This document shows positions 44,174 through 52,380 of a stretch of 64,000 bases of DNA, piece after piece. Source of the stretch: Selenomonadaceae bacterium. GTDB lineage: Bacteria; Bacillota; Negativicutes; Selenomonadales; Selenomonadaceae. The stretch's first letter is position 1. Every line of letters starts with the position of its first letter. The notes beneath the pieces were generated by a model, which was given only the letters and a program-made list of their open reading frames with translations, made no database searches and was not told the DNA's origin. The position numbers and the translations under genes are program-made. Location: positions 1-64,000 of the forward strand of contig JAFWFO010000037.1 in the NCBI GenBank assembly GCA_017515635.1. Direction: 5' to 3'.

Positions 44174-44273
44174 TGAACAGCTCCCCTTTCCTATGAAGAA
44201 AATTTTTAATTTATTTTATCACAAGTCTAAAGGAAATGGAGACTCTTTGAAAGCGACAACGCGAAAAATTTTT
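44171..44273. repeat. duplicated leader region, copy 2
   Basis: Second copy of the leader described at 43722-43823. In this copy the far end is read through by a short open frame (44227-44367), and the same peptide end (ALSLSKSLHFL) is still readable in copy 1. Confidence 0.85.
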
Positions 44274-44367
44274 CTTCCGTGAGAGGGTGAATTTTTTTCG
44301 CGGGACGGAAACGCAAATTTTCTTCAACGTATAAATTTATTCGTTCGAGCAATTCTTTCGTCAGCAA
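44227..44367 (-). CDS. possible 46-residue protein or gene fragment
   Basis: TTG start with GGAAGG about 7 nt upstream. The product begins LTKELLERINLYVEENLRF and ends ALSLSKSLHFL. Charged and helical, no match recognised. Its last 15 codons lie in the duplicated leader, so it may be the remnant of a larger gene that was duplicated with it. Confidence 0.35.
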   Translation of the reverse strand: MLTKELLERINLYVEENLRFRPAKKIHPLTEEKFFALSLSKSLHFL

Positions 44368-44418
44368 AAGTTTTTCCTTCCAAAAAAGCCCGCCGCTTGT
44401 CGACGAGCTTGCAAAAAT

Positions 44419-44976
44419 TTATTTCGGTTGCCACTCAATCATTGTGTCGGGCAGATTGAACAGTCGCAACATTTTATTGACGAGGTGATTTATCTGCGCT
44501 TCGATTGTCGCGGGCGTGTTGTAAAACGTCATGACGGGCGGCATGATAATCGCGCCGCAGTCGGCAAGTTCTTTCATGTTGCGCAGGTGAATTCGGCTGA
44601 ACGGCATTTCACGCGGCACGAGTAAAAGTTTTCGATTTTCCTTCAAGCAAACGTCCGCCGCACGCAACAAAAGATTTTCGCAGTAACCCGACGCAATGCC
44701 CGCCAAAGTTTTCATCGTGCACGGGACAATAATCATTCCATCGACAAGAAAACTTCCGCTTGCAATCGACGCGTCCATTTGATTCACGTCGTAAACGCAA
44801 TCGGCAAGGCGGCGAATATCGTACACGTCAAAATTTGTTTCGTCGCGAATCGTCAGCTCCGCGCCCTCGGTGACGATTAAATGAGTTTCGACCGAATCAA
44901 TTTGTTTCAAGCGTTTCAAAAGTTCCACGGCAAGCACGACGCCGCTCGCGCCCGTCATACCGACAATCAATCGCAT
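44419..44976 (-). CDS. ubiX: UbiX-type flavin prenyltransferase
   Basis: 185 residues. Family motifs: MRLIVGMTGASGVVLAVELL (FMN/phosphate loop), SGSFLVDGMIIVPCTMKTLAGIASGYCENLLLRAADVCLKE, and PREMPFSRIHLRNM. It makes prenylated FMN for UbiD-type decarboxylases; no ubiD is in the window. The start is ATG at 44976 behind GGAGG. An element inserted between it and cobJ has separated two genes that probably once overlapped. Confidence 0.94.
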   Translation of the reverse strand: MRLIVGMTGASGVVLAVELLKRLKQIDSVETHLIVTEGAELTIRDETNFDVYDIRRLADCVYDVNQMDASIASGSFLVDGMIIVPCTMKTLAGIASGYCENLLLRAADVCLKENRKLLLVPREMPFSRIHLRNMKELADCGAIIMPPVMTFYNTPATIEAQINHLVNKMLRLFNLPDTMIEWQPK

Positions 44977-45011
44977 AAAATTTTTCCTCCAACAATTTTG
45001 TAACCGCGTGG

Positions 45012-45072
45012 CAACGTGACGTTGCATCCAATTTGGCAAAGTGTTCGCATCTCAAATGTTTTCGGCTTGATT
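45012..45072 (+). mobile_element. palindrome-headed 61-nt insertion, locus A
   Basis: The insert sits between direct repeats of CAATTTTGTAACCGCGTGG (44993-45011) and CAATTTGTAACCGCGTGG (45073-45090). It begins with CAACGTGACGTTG, CAT, CCAATTTGG. The same 25 nt occur after a direct repeat at 58923, and a variant at 28234. The remainder differs between loci. It supplies the last seven codons and stop of cobJ. Confidence 0.7.
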
Positions 45073-45807
45073 CAATTTGTAACCGCGTGGAGTTATCATG
45101 TAACCGGCTTTGACGAAAGTTTGAGAGTTGCCGATTAAAACCAGCGAAAACATGTTGACTTCTTCGCGTGTGAAATTTTCCAGCGTCGAAATAACTTTGG
45201 TTTGACCGTCGCGCCCCGCGTTCGTGACAATTCCGACGGGCGTATTTTTTTCGCGGAATTCAAGCAGAATTTTTTGCACTTCGTCGAGCTGAGTGACGCG
45301 GCGTTTACTTTTCGGATTGTACAGCGCGATAACAAAGTCGCCTTCGCCCGCCGCACGAATTCTTTTGCGGATGACTTCCCATGGCGTCATTAAGTCGCTC
45401 AAACTTATGACGGCGAAATCGTTCATCAACGGCGCGCCGAGAATTGCCGCCACCGCGTTGACTGCAGAAACTCCCGCGACAACTTCAAATTGCGGACGTT
45501 TATTTTCGGGCAAATCCAAAATCATTTCGACGACAAGCCCCGCCATTCCGTAGACGCCCGAATCGCCACTTGACACGACGACGACATTGCGCCCCGCCAA
45601 AGTTTCTTCAATCGCAAGTTGACAGCGTTCGACTTCCTGCATCATTGCGCGCCCGATAATTTTTTTGCCGTCGAGAAGTTTTTCAATCAACTTAATGTAA
45701 GTGTTGTAGCCCGCGACGACTTCGGCGGATTCGATAGCCCGACGCACTCGCGGAGTCATTTCATCCAAAGCACCTGTTCCGATACCGACCACAGAAATTT
45801 TTGACAT
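45052..45807 (-). CDS. cobJ: precorrin-3B / cobalt-factor III C17-methyltransferase
   Basis: 251 residues. SAM-dependent tetrapyrrole methylase fold: VVGIGTGALDEMTPRVRRAI, the GDSGVYGMAGLV loop, VVAGVSAVNAVAAILGAPLMNDFAVISLSDL and NPKSKRRVTQL, all characteristic of CobJ/CbiH. It contracts the corrin ring in cobalamin synthesis. No other cob/cbi gene is in the window. ATG at 45807 behind GGGAGGG. The C-terminal LNQAENI comes from the inserted element described at 45012. Confidence 0.95.
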   Translation of the reverse strand: MSKISVVGIGTGALDEMTPRVRRAIESAEVVAGYNTYIKLIEKLLDGKKIIGRAMMQEVERCQLAIEETLAGRNVVVVSSGDSGVYGMAGLVVEMILDLPENKRPQFEVVAGVSAVNAVAAILGAPLMNDFAVISLSDLMTPWEVIRKRIRAAGEGDFVIALYNPKSKRRVTQLDEVQKILLEFREKNTPVGIVTNAGRDGQTKVISTLENFTREEVNMFSLVLIGNSQTFVKAGYMITPRGYKLNQAENI

Positions 45808-45828
45808 AAAGTACCCTCCCAAAAAAAC

Positions 45829-45905
45829 AATTAGGAATTAGGAATGTGGAATGAGGAATAATTTCGTCGACAATTCCTAACTCCTAACTCCTAACTCCTA
45901 ATTTA
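45829..45905. repeat. heptamer-type repeats forming a long imperfect hairpin
   Basis: AATTAGG/AATTAGG/AATGTGG/AATGAGG on one side and four CTCCTAA-type heptads on the other, between the NlpC/P60 gene and cobJ. Very similar in sequence to the array at 8645. Confidence 0.8.
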
Positions 45906-45928
45906 TCTTCAAGCCGCTGTGAAAAGTT

Positions 45929-46684
45929 CTAGTCCTTGACGAGTTTTTTTGCGCCGACGAAACGCGCCCGCCAATATTCGTCGTTCAAGTTGCTTATAGT
46001 AACGCCTCGACTGGACGAAGCGTGCAAAAATTTTCCGTCGCCGACATAAATACCGCAATGAGAAACGCCGCTGGTGTAAGTCGTGAAGAAAACTAAGTCG
46101 CCCGCCGAAAGCTGATTTTTTTGAGCCTTGCGCCCGAGATTATATTGTTCGTCCGCAAGTCGCGGGATTGTAACCCCGTTCATTTTGAAAACGTATTGTA
46201 AAAGTCCGGAACAATCGAAGCCCGAAGGCGTGGTGCCTCCGAAAACGTAAGAAATGCCCATCAATGCTTTTGCCGTCGAAACAATCTGTGCGCCTTGATT
46301 TTTGGTTATGAAAGTTTGACCGTAAGGCGCAAGCGTCGAAGAAATTGGCTCGTTGTCGGCGACGAAAGCAGGTTTAGTTTTAATTTCGGGGAGCACGCGT
46401 CCCTTTTTTTCTTTGGCCTTTTTGAGGGCACGCCACGTCACGTTCGTCACAATACCCGTCACGGTAATTTTATTGTCGTGCTGAAAAGCGGCAACTGCGC
46501 GTTCGGTTTCAATGCCGTAAATGCCGTCCAATTCGCTGATGTCGTAGCCGATAAGATAAAGTTTTTTCTGGAGCGTCAAAACGTCTTCGCCCCGTGAATT
46601 TTTTGATAATGTCGGTGAAGCCAAAGCCGTGCCGCTCAAGAACGTGACGAGAGCGGCGGCGGTTATGAATGCTTTAAAGTTCAT
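45929..46684 (-). CDS. NlpC/P60 endopeptidase with peptidoglycan-binding domain
   Basis: 251 residues. Signal peptide (AAALVTFLSGTALA), PG_binding_1 domain (about 27-95, DVLTLQKKLYLIGYDISELDG), linker, then NlpC/P60 (about 130-250). The catalytic set is Cys in GFDCSGLLQYV, His in SHCGIYVGDG and His in FLHASSS. It cleaves peptide stems in peptidoglycan in the periplasm. ATG at 46684 behind GGGGG. Confidence 0.94.
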   Translation of the reverse strand: MNFKAFITAAALVTFLSGTALASPTLSKNSRGEDVLTLQKKLYLIGYDISELDGIYGIETERAVAAFQHDNKITVTGIVTNVTWRALKKAKEKKGRVLPEIKTKPAFVADNEPISSTLAPYGQTFITKNQGAQIVSTAKALMGISYVFGGTTPSGFDCSGLLQYVFKMNGVTIPRLADEQYNLGRKAQKNQLSAGDLVFFTTYTSGVSHCGIYVGDGKFLHASSSRGVTISNLNDEYWRARFVGAKKLVKD

Positions 46685-46727
46685 CGGATCAACCCCCGAT
46701 TAGGAAGCAGGTTTGAGTATCTCCTCC

Positions 46728-47777
46728 CTAAACAAATTTAAACGAGAACTTTTGACGCGGCTTGATATAACCTGTTAAAAAATTTTCTTCGTCCAAGATG
46801 TGCGCGGCAATGTTTACGCGTTCATCAGCGGGCAACACGTCCTGCACGATTTGAATTTCGCCGGCGTAACGGGCAAATTTTTCGTTATCAATCGTCACGT
46901 CGCCGAAACTGCGTTCAATCGGCAAATTGTCTGCCGGAATTACTCCGCCGACTTCGCGCAGAAATTGACGACCTTCGGCGGCACGAATCACCGATTTTGA
47001 AACGTCGGCGCGGCGCGTGAAAGTGTTGCTCAAAATTTCCGCCGTGGTTAAATCGTTGCTCAAAAGTTGCGCGTGCATGATAACTTCGTCGTTGACAACG
47101 GCGGCCACCGCGTTAAGTTCGTCTTTCGTCGGTTGACCGTCGCCGATGATGATAAAGTCCGTGCCGAGAGCCGCCAAAAATCTTGCCGACAAGTCCGTCG
47201 AAAAATTTCTGCAGTCTTCGAGCGTCGGCAGACCTTCGCACAGGGGAAGTCGCTTTTTGCCGTCCTTGCTTGGAACGAACGCGCCGACAGCAATCCCGAA
47301 GTCGTGCAAGATTCGATTTTGGTCGGCGAAAAAATATGTGTCAAGCCCCGTGTTGGGGTGCGGATAAAAATTGTGTAGCGCAGAAATGTTTTGGAAATTC
47401 GCGACGCCGTTGACCAGCGCAGTCAAAAATTCTTCGGTGACGGTTGATGCGTTGATTTGAATTTTTCGCGTCTTGCTGATTTCGGCAACTTGTTGAGCGT
47501 CAAAGCCGTCGTCGAGCCGCAAAGTCAAGCCGTCGATTCCGTTGTATGTCGAAAAATTTTCGGCGTTCACGTCCAGAATAATTTCCATGCCGTTGAATTT
47601 TGCAGTCATCAAAATATCGGCGAAATCTTCCTGAAAAGTTTCCGCGTCGGCAGTTTCGGGGATTTGCGCGGAGGTGAACAGTCGCTTGAAGCCCAAAGCC
47701 GCCGCCTCGTCGATGAGCGCGAGATTTTCTTCCGCGTCGTAGTCGAGCCCTGCATAAATCGAAATTCCGTTCTGCAT
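46728..47777 (-). CDS. mupG: MupG-type (DUF871) 6-phospho-N-acetylmuramidase
   Basis: 349 residues, TIM-barrel with C-terminal cyclophilin-like domain: MQNGISIYAGLDYDAEENL, LGFKRLFTSAQIP, HNFYPHPNTGLD, and IERSFGDVTIDNEKFARYAGE near the end. MupG cuts MurNAc-6P-GlcNAc during cell-wall recycling. murQ lies directly upstream and acts on the MurNAc-6P released, so the pair forms a coherent pathway. Confidence 0.92.
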   Translation of the reverse strand: MQNGISIYAGLDYDAEENLALIDEAAALGFKRLFTSAQIPETADAETFQEDFADILMTAKFNGMEIILDVNAENFSTYNGIDGLTLRLDDGFDAQQVAEISKTRKIQINASTVTEEFLTALVNGVANFQNISALHNFYPHPNTGLDTYFFADQNRILHDFGIAVGAFVPSKDGKKRLPLCEGLPTLEDCRNFSTDLSARFLAALGTDFIIIGDGQPTKDELNAVAAVVNDEVIMHAQLLSNDLTTAEILSNTFTRRADVSKSVIRAAEGRQFLREVGGVIPADNLPIERSFGDVTIDNEKFARYAGEIQIVQDVLPADERVNIAAHILDEENFLTGYIKPRQKFSFKFV

Positions 47778-47786
47778 ATAAAAGAC

Positions 47787-47828
47787 CTCCGTTGTTAGCT
47801 TTTAGCTTATAGCTTTAAGCTTGTAGCT
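47787..47828. repeat. heptamer-type repeats at the murQ 3' end
   Basis: TTAGCTTTTAGCTTATAGCTTTAAGCTTGTAGCT, successive 7-bp variants of TAGCTTT. On the coding strand these give the final residues and TAA of murQ. Confidence 0.8.
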
Positions 47829-48568
47829 GAAAGTTCATTAATTCGTTTCAAACGGTCGCGAAGTTTGTCGTTCGTCGCTTGCACGCAGACCATCAAGTTA
47901 CCACGCACTTTGCCGATTTTAATCATTGCTGCGGTCGTCAACATATTCAAAACCATTTTCGTTGCGGTACCTGCCTTCATGCGCGTTGAGCCGGTCAAAG
48001 CTTCTGCACCCGTCACGGGCGTTATCGCAATGTCGACGGCTTGAGCGAGCGCAGAATTTTCCACGCAGGACACGCCGACAGTCACCGCGCCGAGTTGTTT
48101 GGCAAATTCAACGCCGCCCAAAACGTAGGGAGTTCGTCCCGACGCCGTGATTCCGACAAGCACATCAGCTGACGAAAAATTTTTTTCGCGCAGATTTTCG
48201 GCGGCAAGTTGACGATTATCCTCCGCACCTTCAACGGCACGAATCAACGCACTTTCGCCGCCTGCAATTAAACCTTGAACCATTTCGGGATTAACTCCGA
48301 AAGTCGGCGGGCATTCGGAAGCGTCCAAAACTCCGAGCCGTCCCGAAGTTCCCGCGCCGATATAAAACAGTCGTCCGCCGCGTGAAAAACTTTCGGCAAT
48401 GGCGTCGACCGCACGAGCAATTTCCGGCAAAACATTTTCGACGGCCGCCGCGATTTTTTTATCTTCGTCGTTAATCAAGCGAACCATTTCAAGGGTCGTG
48501 CATTCGTCAATGTGCGCCGTCGCGGGATTAATTTGCTCCGTCGTCAACGCGGAAAAATTTTCGTTCAT
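47807..48568 (-). CDS. murQ: N-acetylmuramic acid 6-phosphate etherase, C-terminally short
   Basis: 253 residues; the family is about 300. SIS-domain motifs are intact: [42 protein letters not shown], and [20 protein letters not shown]. It removes lactate from MurNAc-6P to give GlcNAc-6P. The chain stops after [15 protein letters not shown], where other MurQ proteins continue for about 50 residues; the stop lies in a heptamer repeat array, so the end appears to have been overwritten. The catalytic domain is complete, so activity may remain. Weak ribosome site; likely coupled to the deacetylase gene upstream. Confidence 0.92.
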   Translation of the reverse strand: MNENFSALTTEQINPATAHIDECTTLEMVRLINDEDKKIAAAVENVLPEIARAVDAIAESFSRGGRLFYIGAGTSGRLGVLDASECPPTFGVNPEMVQGLIAGGESALIRAVEGAEDNRQLAAENLREKNFSSADVLVGITASGRTPYVLGGVEFAKQLGAVTVGVSCVENSALAQAVDIAITPVTGAEALTGSTRMKAGTATKMVLNMLTTAAMIKIGKVRGNLMVCVQATNDKLRDRLKRINELSATSLKL

Positions 48569-48580
48569 TTAGTCACCAGC

Positions 48581-49411
48581 TCACGGAATGAAAATTAAAT
48601 CGGCAATACTTTCATTGCCGTCGGAAGCAAGACTTTTCTTAAGTCGGTTGAGCGGCGAAAAAATCGGCGCGCCTTTGAGCCGCAATTTAAATCGCAACAA
48701 CGTTTGAGAATTTGAACCTTGCACGGGAATTCGCGTCAAAACAAATCCGTCGTCCTTGCTTGCCGTCAAGCCGTAATCTTCGATGAAACCTGCGCGGTAA
48801 TTCAATTCTTTGGCAGTTTCTTCGGCGGCAACGGTGTATTTGCCTTCGGGGAACGAAATAAATTTCGACGGCTTTTTGAGTGCCCACTCAATCGCCTGTT
48901 TCGCGCCGTAAATTTGATCCCAAAGTTTGTCGCCTTTCAGCCGCGTCAAATCTTTGTAGCTCATTGTGTGACTTTCGATGTCGACAAGCCCGCTTGCCTG
49001 AAGTTCCCGCGCTTGCGTCCACGTCAAAAATTCCGACATGCCGATATGATCGGTGACGACAAAAAGCGTTGCCCGCACGTTGTACTTTTGAAGAATCGGG
49101 AACGCGTTTTTGTAAAAATCTTCGTGCCCGTCGTCGAAACAAATTATCACGGGATTTTTCGGCAAAGATTTTCCGCCTTGCCGAGCGTCAACAAGTTCGT
49201 CGGGCGTGATGACGCTGTAGCCGCTGTCGACCAAAAATTTTATCTGCGCCTCGAAGTCCGCAACTTTGAGCGTCGAGGGATTGTCGTCGTGATTGTCTAC
49301 GCGGTGATAATTCAAAATCGGCACGGCATCCGCCATACGCCAAAATAACCAGACGACAAAACCTGCCGCCGCAATCACGAGCAAAACCAGCACTGCCAAA
49401 AATTTTTTCAC
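48581..49411 (-). CDS. membrane-anchored polysaccharide deacetylase (CE4)
   Basis: 276 residues. N-terminal anchor (VLVLLVIAAAGFVVWLFW), then the NodB fold: PILNYHRV, motif 1 ICFDDGHEDFYKNAFP (catalytic Asp and metal Asp), and ATLFVVTDHIG. Motif 2, normally H-S/T-x-x-H, reads SHTMSY, so the second metal-binding His is Tyr. It would remove acetyl groups from peptidoglycan or another glycan outside the inner membrane, if active. Upstream of murQ in the same operon. Confidence 0.88.
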   Translation of the reverse strand: MKKFLAVLVLLVIAAAGFVVWLFWRMADAVPILNYHRVDNHDDNPSTLKVADFEAQIKFLVDSGYSVITPDELVDARQGGKSLPKNPVIICFDDGHEDFYKNAFPILQKYNVRATLFVVTDHIGMSEFLTWTQARELQASGLVDIESHTMSYKDLTRLKGDKLWDQIYGAKQAIEWALKKPSKFISFPEGKYTVAAEETAKELNYRAGFIEDYGLTASKDDGFVLTRIPVQGSNSQTLLRFKLRLKGAPIFSPLNRLKKSLASDGNESIADLIFIP

Positions 49412-49498
49412 AGCTCAGGAACCTTTCATTGAAAATTCATTTCGGCTAATATATATCACGCGGCTTGCAGTGTCAAGAAAACGCACGGATTTTGCGGA

Positions 49499-49532
49499 CA
49501 AAAAATCCCGACTCGATACGTGAATCGGGATT
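49499..49532 (-). terminator. intrinsic terminator
   Basis: Stem AATCCCGA/TCGGGATT followed by T-run on the minus strand, just after the TIM-barrel gene. Confidence 0.8.
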
Positions 49533-49545
49533 TGTCGATGAAAAT

Positions 49546-50214
49546 TTATTCGCTCATGAAGTCGCAAACTTTATCGATTTGTTCGGCGAAGGTGCCGCCG
49601 AATTTATTTTCAAAAAACGCGCCGCCGATTGTGAACGAATGCGGGGAAATTTCTTTGACTTCTTTCAGTCGCTCAAAACTGTTCACACTGCCGGCAATGC
49701 AAACGGGCGCATTTAAAGCCGCAACGAAATTTTTGTTCAAAGCCGACGCGTCGCCCGTGTATCGATAGCCGAGCAAGTCGACGCCGAAAACGCCTTTCGC
49801 CAAACATTGACGCGCTTCGTCCAACATTTCTTCGAGCGTGCCTTCCAAAATCGACGGGCGGTCGAAAACTTTTCCGACAAACGGCATGTAATTAATTCCG
49901 TTATCGCGGCAGAAATCATTTATCGAATCGAAAAATTTCGTGCCCATGAGAAAATCACATTTGCAGGCGGCGGCAATTTTCGCGCCGTCGAGACCTTCTT
50001 TTTCGCTGTAGGCGACAACTTCAAGGAAAGTCGTCTTGCCGAATTCTTTCATGCGGGCGAAAAGTTTTTTCATCTCGTCAAGCGGCAACGGTTCTTCTTT
50101 GAAACCCCAAAATTTCGCTTTGGAATTTTTGCACTGCTCAAAAATTTCACGGGCATTTTCAACCGTGCGATCGTTGTGCGTCAGCATAACCGTCAATTCG
50201 GGAAAATTTTTCAT
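49546..50214 (-). CDS. TIM-barrel protein of unknown function
   Basis: 222 residues. The pattern of alternating strands and helices, and a C-terminal phosphate-binding-like APVCIAGSVNSFERL followed by SFTIGGAFFENKF, suggest a ribulose-phosphate-binding type barrel. No catalytic signature is recognised. Its ATG overlaps the stop of the vanW-like gene (ATGA). Confidence 0.75.
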   Translation of the reverse strand: MKNFPELTVMLTHNDRTVENAREIFEQCKNSKAKFWGFKEEPLPLDEMKKLFARMKEFGKTTFLEVVAYSEKEGLDGAKIAAACKCDFLMGTKFFDSINDFCRDNGINYMPFVGKVFDRPSILEGTLEEMLDEARQCLAKGVFGVDLLGYRYTGDASALNKNFVAALNAPVCIAGSVNSFERLKEVKEISPHSFTIGGAFFENKFGGTFAEQIDKVCDFMSE

Positions 50215-51077
50215 AAAACTTCAACTGCTCCTTTATTCGGCAACTCTTCAACAATTTGTTCGGCGGGAATTAAATCGTAATCGTACATAACTTCGGAATG
50301 ATTATTCAGGATTAATTCTTTGCGCAAAATATTTCCCGTCGCCCGTTCGATGACGTTGCGATAAATTTTCGAGACGCGGAAAATTTTTTCGCCCTCGCGC
50401 TGAAAACGGTGATCTTCCTCGACAAGCTCATATCGCCACGGAAATTCCCGCTCGCTCCGCAATTCGCCGTAAAGTCTTTCGTCCGCGCACCAAACTTTCA
50501 ACTGAACGTCTTGATCGGTTTCGTTCTTGAAGCGATAATCGATGTAATTGTAGCTGATTGAAGTGCCGCTGCTGAAAGGAATTCTTTTGCCGTGGTCGGG
50601 AGCCAGCGCGTCCGAATGATGATGAAATTCGACGACGGTAAGCGGGCTGTGCAAAACCATGTAATGAATCGTGTTGCCCAGGTTGCAGAGACCGCCGCCG
50701 AGTCCCGGAATCAATTTGCCTTTGATGATAACTCGCCCGTCTTTGTAACCTTTGGCTTTGGTCGTCTTGCCGACAGTCACCCAAAAAGAAAAAACTTCGC
50801 CGGGATGAATTATCAGCCCGTTGAGTTTCGCGCAGGCAAGTTCAATGTTCACCGCTTTGTTTTCTTGCAACACGGGATCAATGCCGGGGCCGCGTTTTAT
50901 CAAGCCGCAGTTGTAATCGGTGATGACGTTCGAGAGCGCGTCCGAACGAATTTCTTTGGCGAATTTTTCTTTGCTCAAGAAATTTTGTATGTGTCGCTTG
51001 AAAATTTCTTTCTGCAGAGAAATCGCGTAGCACGTCGGATTAATTTCGCAGAAAAGTCTTTTTCGTTTACCAAACAT
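50211..51077 (-). CDS. VanW family protein
   Basis: 288 residues. VanW landmarks: NIELACAKLNGLIIHPGEVFSFW, GRVIIKGKLIPGLGGGLCNLGNTIH and HHHSDALAPDHGKRIPF. The biochemical role of VanW is unknown; members occur with cell-envelope genes. Flanked by yqeG and the TIM-barrel gene in one operon. Confidence 0.9.
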   Translation of the reverse strand: MFGKRKRLFCEINPTCYAISLQKEIFKRHIQNFLSKEKFAKEIRSDALSNVITDYNCGLIKRGPGIDPVLQENKAVNIELACAKLNGLIIHPGEVFSFWVTVGKTTKAKGYKDGRVIIKGKLIPGLGGGLCNLGNTIHYMVLHSPLTVVEFHHHSDALAPDHGKRIPFSSGTSISYNYIDYRFKNETDQDVQLKVWCADERLYGELRSEREFPWRYELVEEDHRFQREGEKIFRVSKIYRNVIERATGNILRKELILNNHSEVMYDYDLIPAEQIVEELPNKGAVEVL

Positions 51078-51079
51078 TT

Positions 51080-51616
51080 TTAAGCACCTTTCGCTTTTAG
51101 AATGTCGCCGAGTTTGTGTCGACGGGAACTCAGCCCGTAAAACTTCAAAATAATTTTTTCAAGGTTGCGGCGGATGCCGATATTTTTTTCTTCGTAAGCC
51201 GTGACGTATTTGACGAGGATACTTGCAATGCCGCTTTTGTTCGCGCCGAGAATGTCGACGAAAATTTGATCGCCGAAAAAAATTGCTTCGTCTTTGCGAA
51301 TGCCGAGCAACTCGACGGCCTTGAGATAATTTTCGGGATTCGGTTTGTTCGCGTCGCAAATGTAAAGCGTGTCGATATTTTTCGTGAAACGTTTGACGCG
51401 TTCTTCGTCGTTGTTCGTGAGCAGAAGAGTTTTCAAGCCGATGTCGTGAATATTTTTAAACAGCGCGTCGACTTGCGGGGTGGAGTCTTCGCCGTGCGGG
51501 ACAAGCGTCATGTCAATATCGAAAATAATTCCGCGAAAGCCCATGCGAAAAAGTTTTGTGTAATCGACGGAAAAAACGCTGTCGACGTATTCGCAGGGAT
51601 AAAAGCGACCGAGCAT
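51080..51616 (-). CDS. yqeG: YqeG family HAD-IIIA phosphatase
   Basis: 178 residues. HAD motif GIIFDIDMTLVPHG, LLLTNNDEERVKRF, KPNPENYLKAVELLG and FFGDQIFVDILGANKSG. The family usually has FDIDNTL; here Asn is Met. Widespread in Firmicutes, phosphatase of unknown substrate. First gene of the minus-strand operon with vanW. Confidence 0.93.
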   Translation of the reverse strand: MLGRFYPCEYVDSVFSVDYTKLFRMGFRGIIFDIDMTLVPHGEDSTPQVDALFKNIHDIGLKTLLLTNNDEERVKRFTKNIDTLYICDANKPNPENYLKAVELLGIRKDEAIFFGDQIFVDILGANKSGIASILVKYVTAYEEKNIGIRRNLEKIILKFYGLSSRRHKLGDILKAKGA

Positions 51617-51705
51617 TTCGACCTCCGAAAAATTTTTGTATTGCCGTTACTTTATACCCCGCGACAAATCGTGTCAAGAACACGCAAATTTTTCGGCGCG
51701 GGGAT

Positions 51706-51734
51706 TTGTGAAACGGCACGGCATTTTGTATAAT
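51706..51734 (+). promoter_or_regulatory. promoter of the tetR-ahbC operon
   Basis: TTGTGA, 17-nt spacer, TATAAT, 35 bp before the TetR start. Confidence 0.75.
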
Positions 51735-51768
51735 GTCGACGAAAATTTTTCGTGGGGAGGGCGCGGCA

Positions 51769-52380
51769 ATGGCTGAAACAATCGGCTTGCGAAAACAAAA
51801 AAAATTTCGCGCACGACAAAAAATTTTGAACGCCGCAGCTCGGCAGTTTGAAGTTCAAGGTTTTGCGAATACGTCAATCGCGGGCATCATGCAGGAAGCT
51901 CAACTCGGCGTCGGCACGTTTTACAATTATTTCGCGTCGAAGGAAGAAGTTCTTTTGACGTTGGCGAAAGATCTGCGCGAAGAAGTTGCGGAAAATATTT
52001 TTGCGGCGGGCGAAGAAAATCAATCGTCGGCGGAACTTTTGGAGCGGTGTTGCGTGTGCACGGCGAAAGTCATTGACGAAAATCGATTCATGTTGCCGTT
52101 GTTCACAAGCGCGGGCGAACATTCCGACAAGCCCGAACAAATTCCGCAAAGTTTATCCCCGGGTTTCGGCGAACTGTTTGAAGAAATAATTTTGCGCGGA
52201 CAAAGACGCGGCGAATTTCGTTCGGACGTGCCGTCAAATATTATCGCGGAAATGATTCACTCGATTTATCAAACAACGGCGTTCAGCAAGTTGGAAATTT
52301 CTTTCCGCGAAAACATTGCGCTCAAGATAAAAATTTTGCTTGACGGAATAAAAACTTTAGGAGAGGTCAACAATTTATGA
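51769..52380 (+). CDS. TetR family transcriptional regulator
   Basis: 203 residues. N-terminal HTH: RARQKILNAAARQFEVQGFANTSIAGIMQEAQLGVGTFYNYFASKEEVL. The helical ligand-binding domain has two adjacent Cys (ERCCVCT) that might sense metal, haem or redox state. ATG at 51769 behind GGGGAGGG; an in-frame ATG 36 nt upstream overlaps the -10. Its stop overlaps the ahbC start (ATGA), so the two are translated together. Confidence 0.92.
   Translation: MAETIGLRKQKKFRARQKILNAAARQFEVQGFANTSIAGIMQEAQLGVGTFYNYFASKEEVLLTLAKDLREEVAENIFAAGEENQSSAELLERCCVCTAKVIDENRFMLPLFTSAGEHSDKPEQIPQSLSPGFGELFEEIILRGQRRGEFRSDVPSNIIAEMIHSIYQTTAFSKLEISFRENIALKIKILLDGIKTLGEVNNL

Noticed and set aside
44419..45807. Cobalamin biosynthesis cluster
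   Set aside because: Only cobJ is recognisable; its neighbours ubiX and an NlpC/P60 gene are not cobalamin genes and no cobalamin riboswitch was seen.
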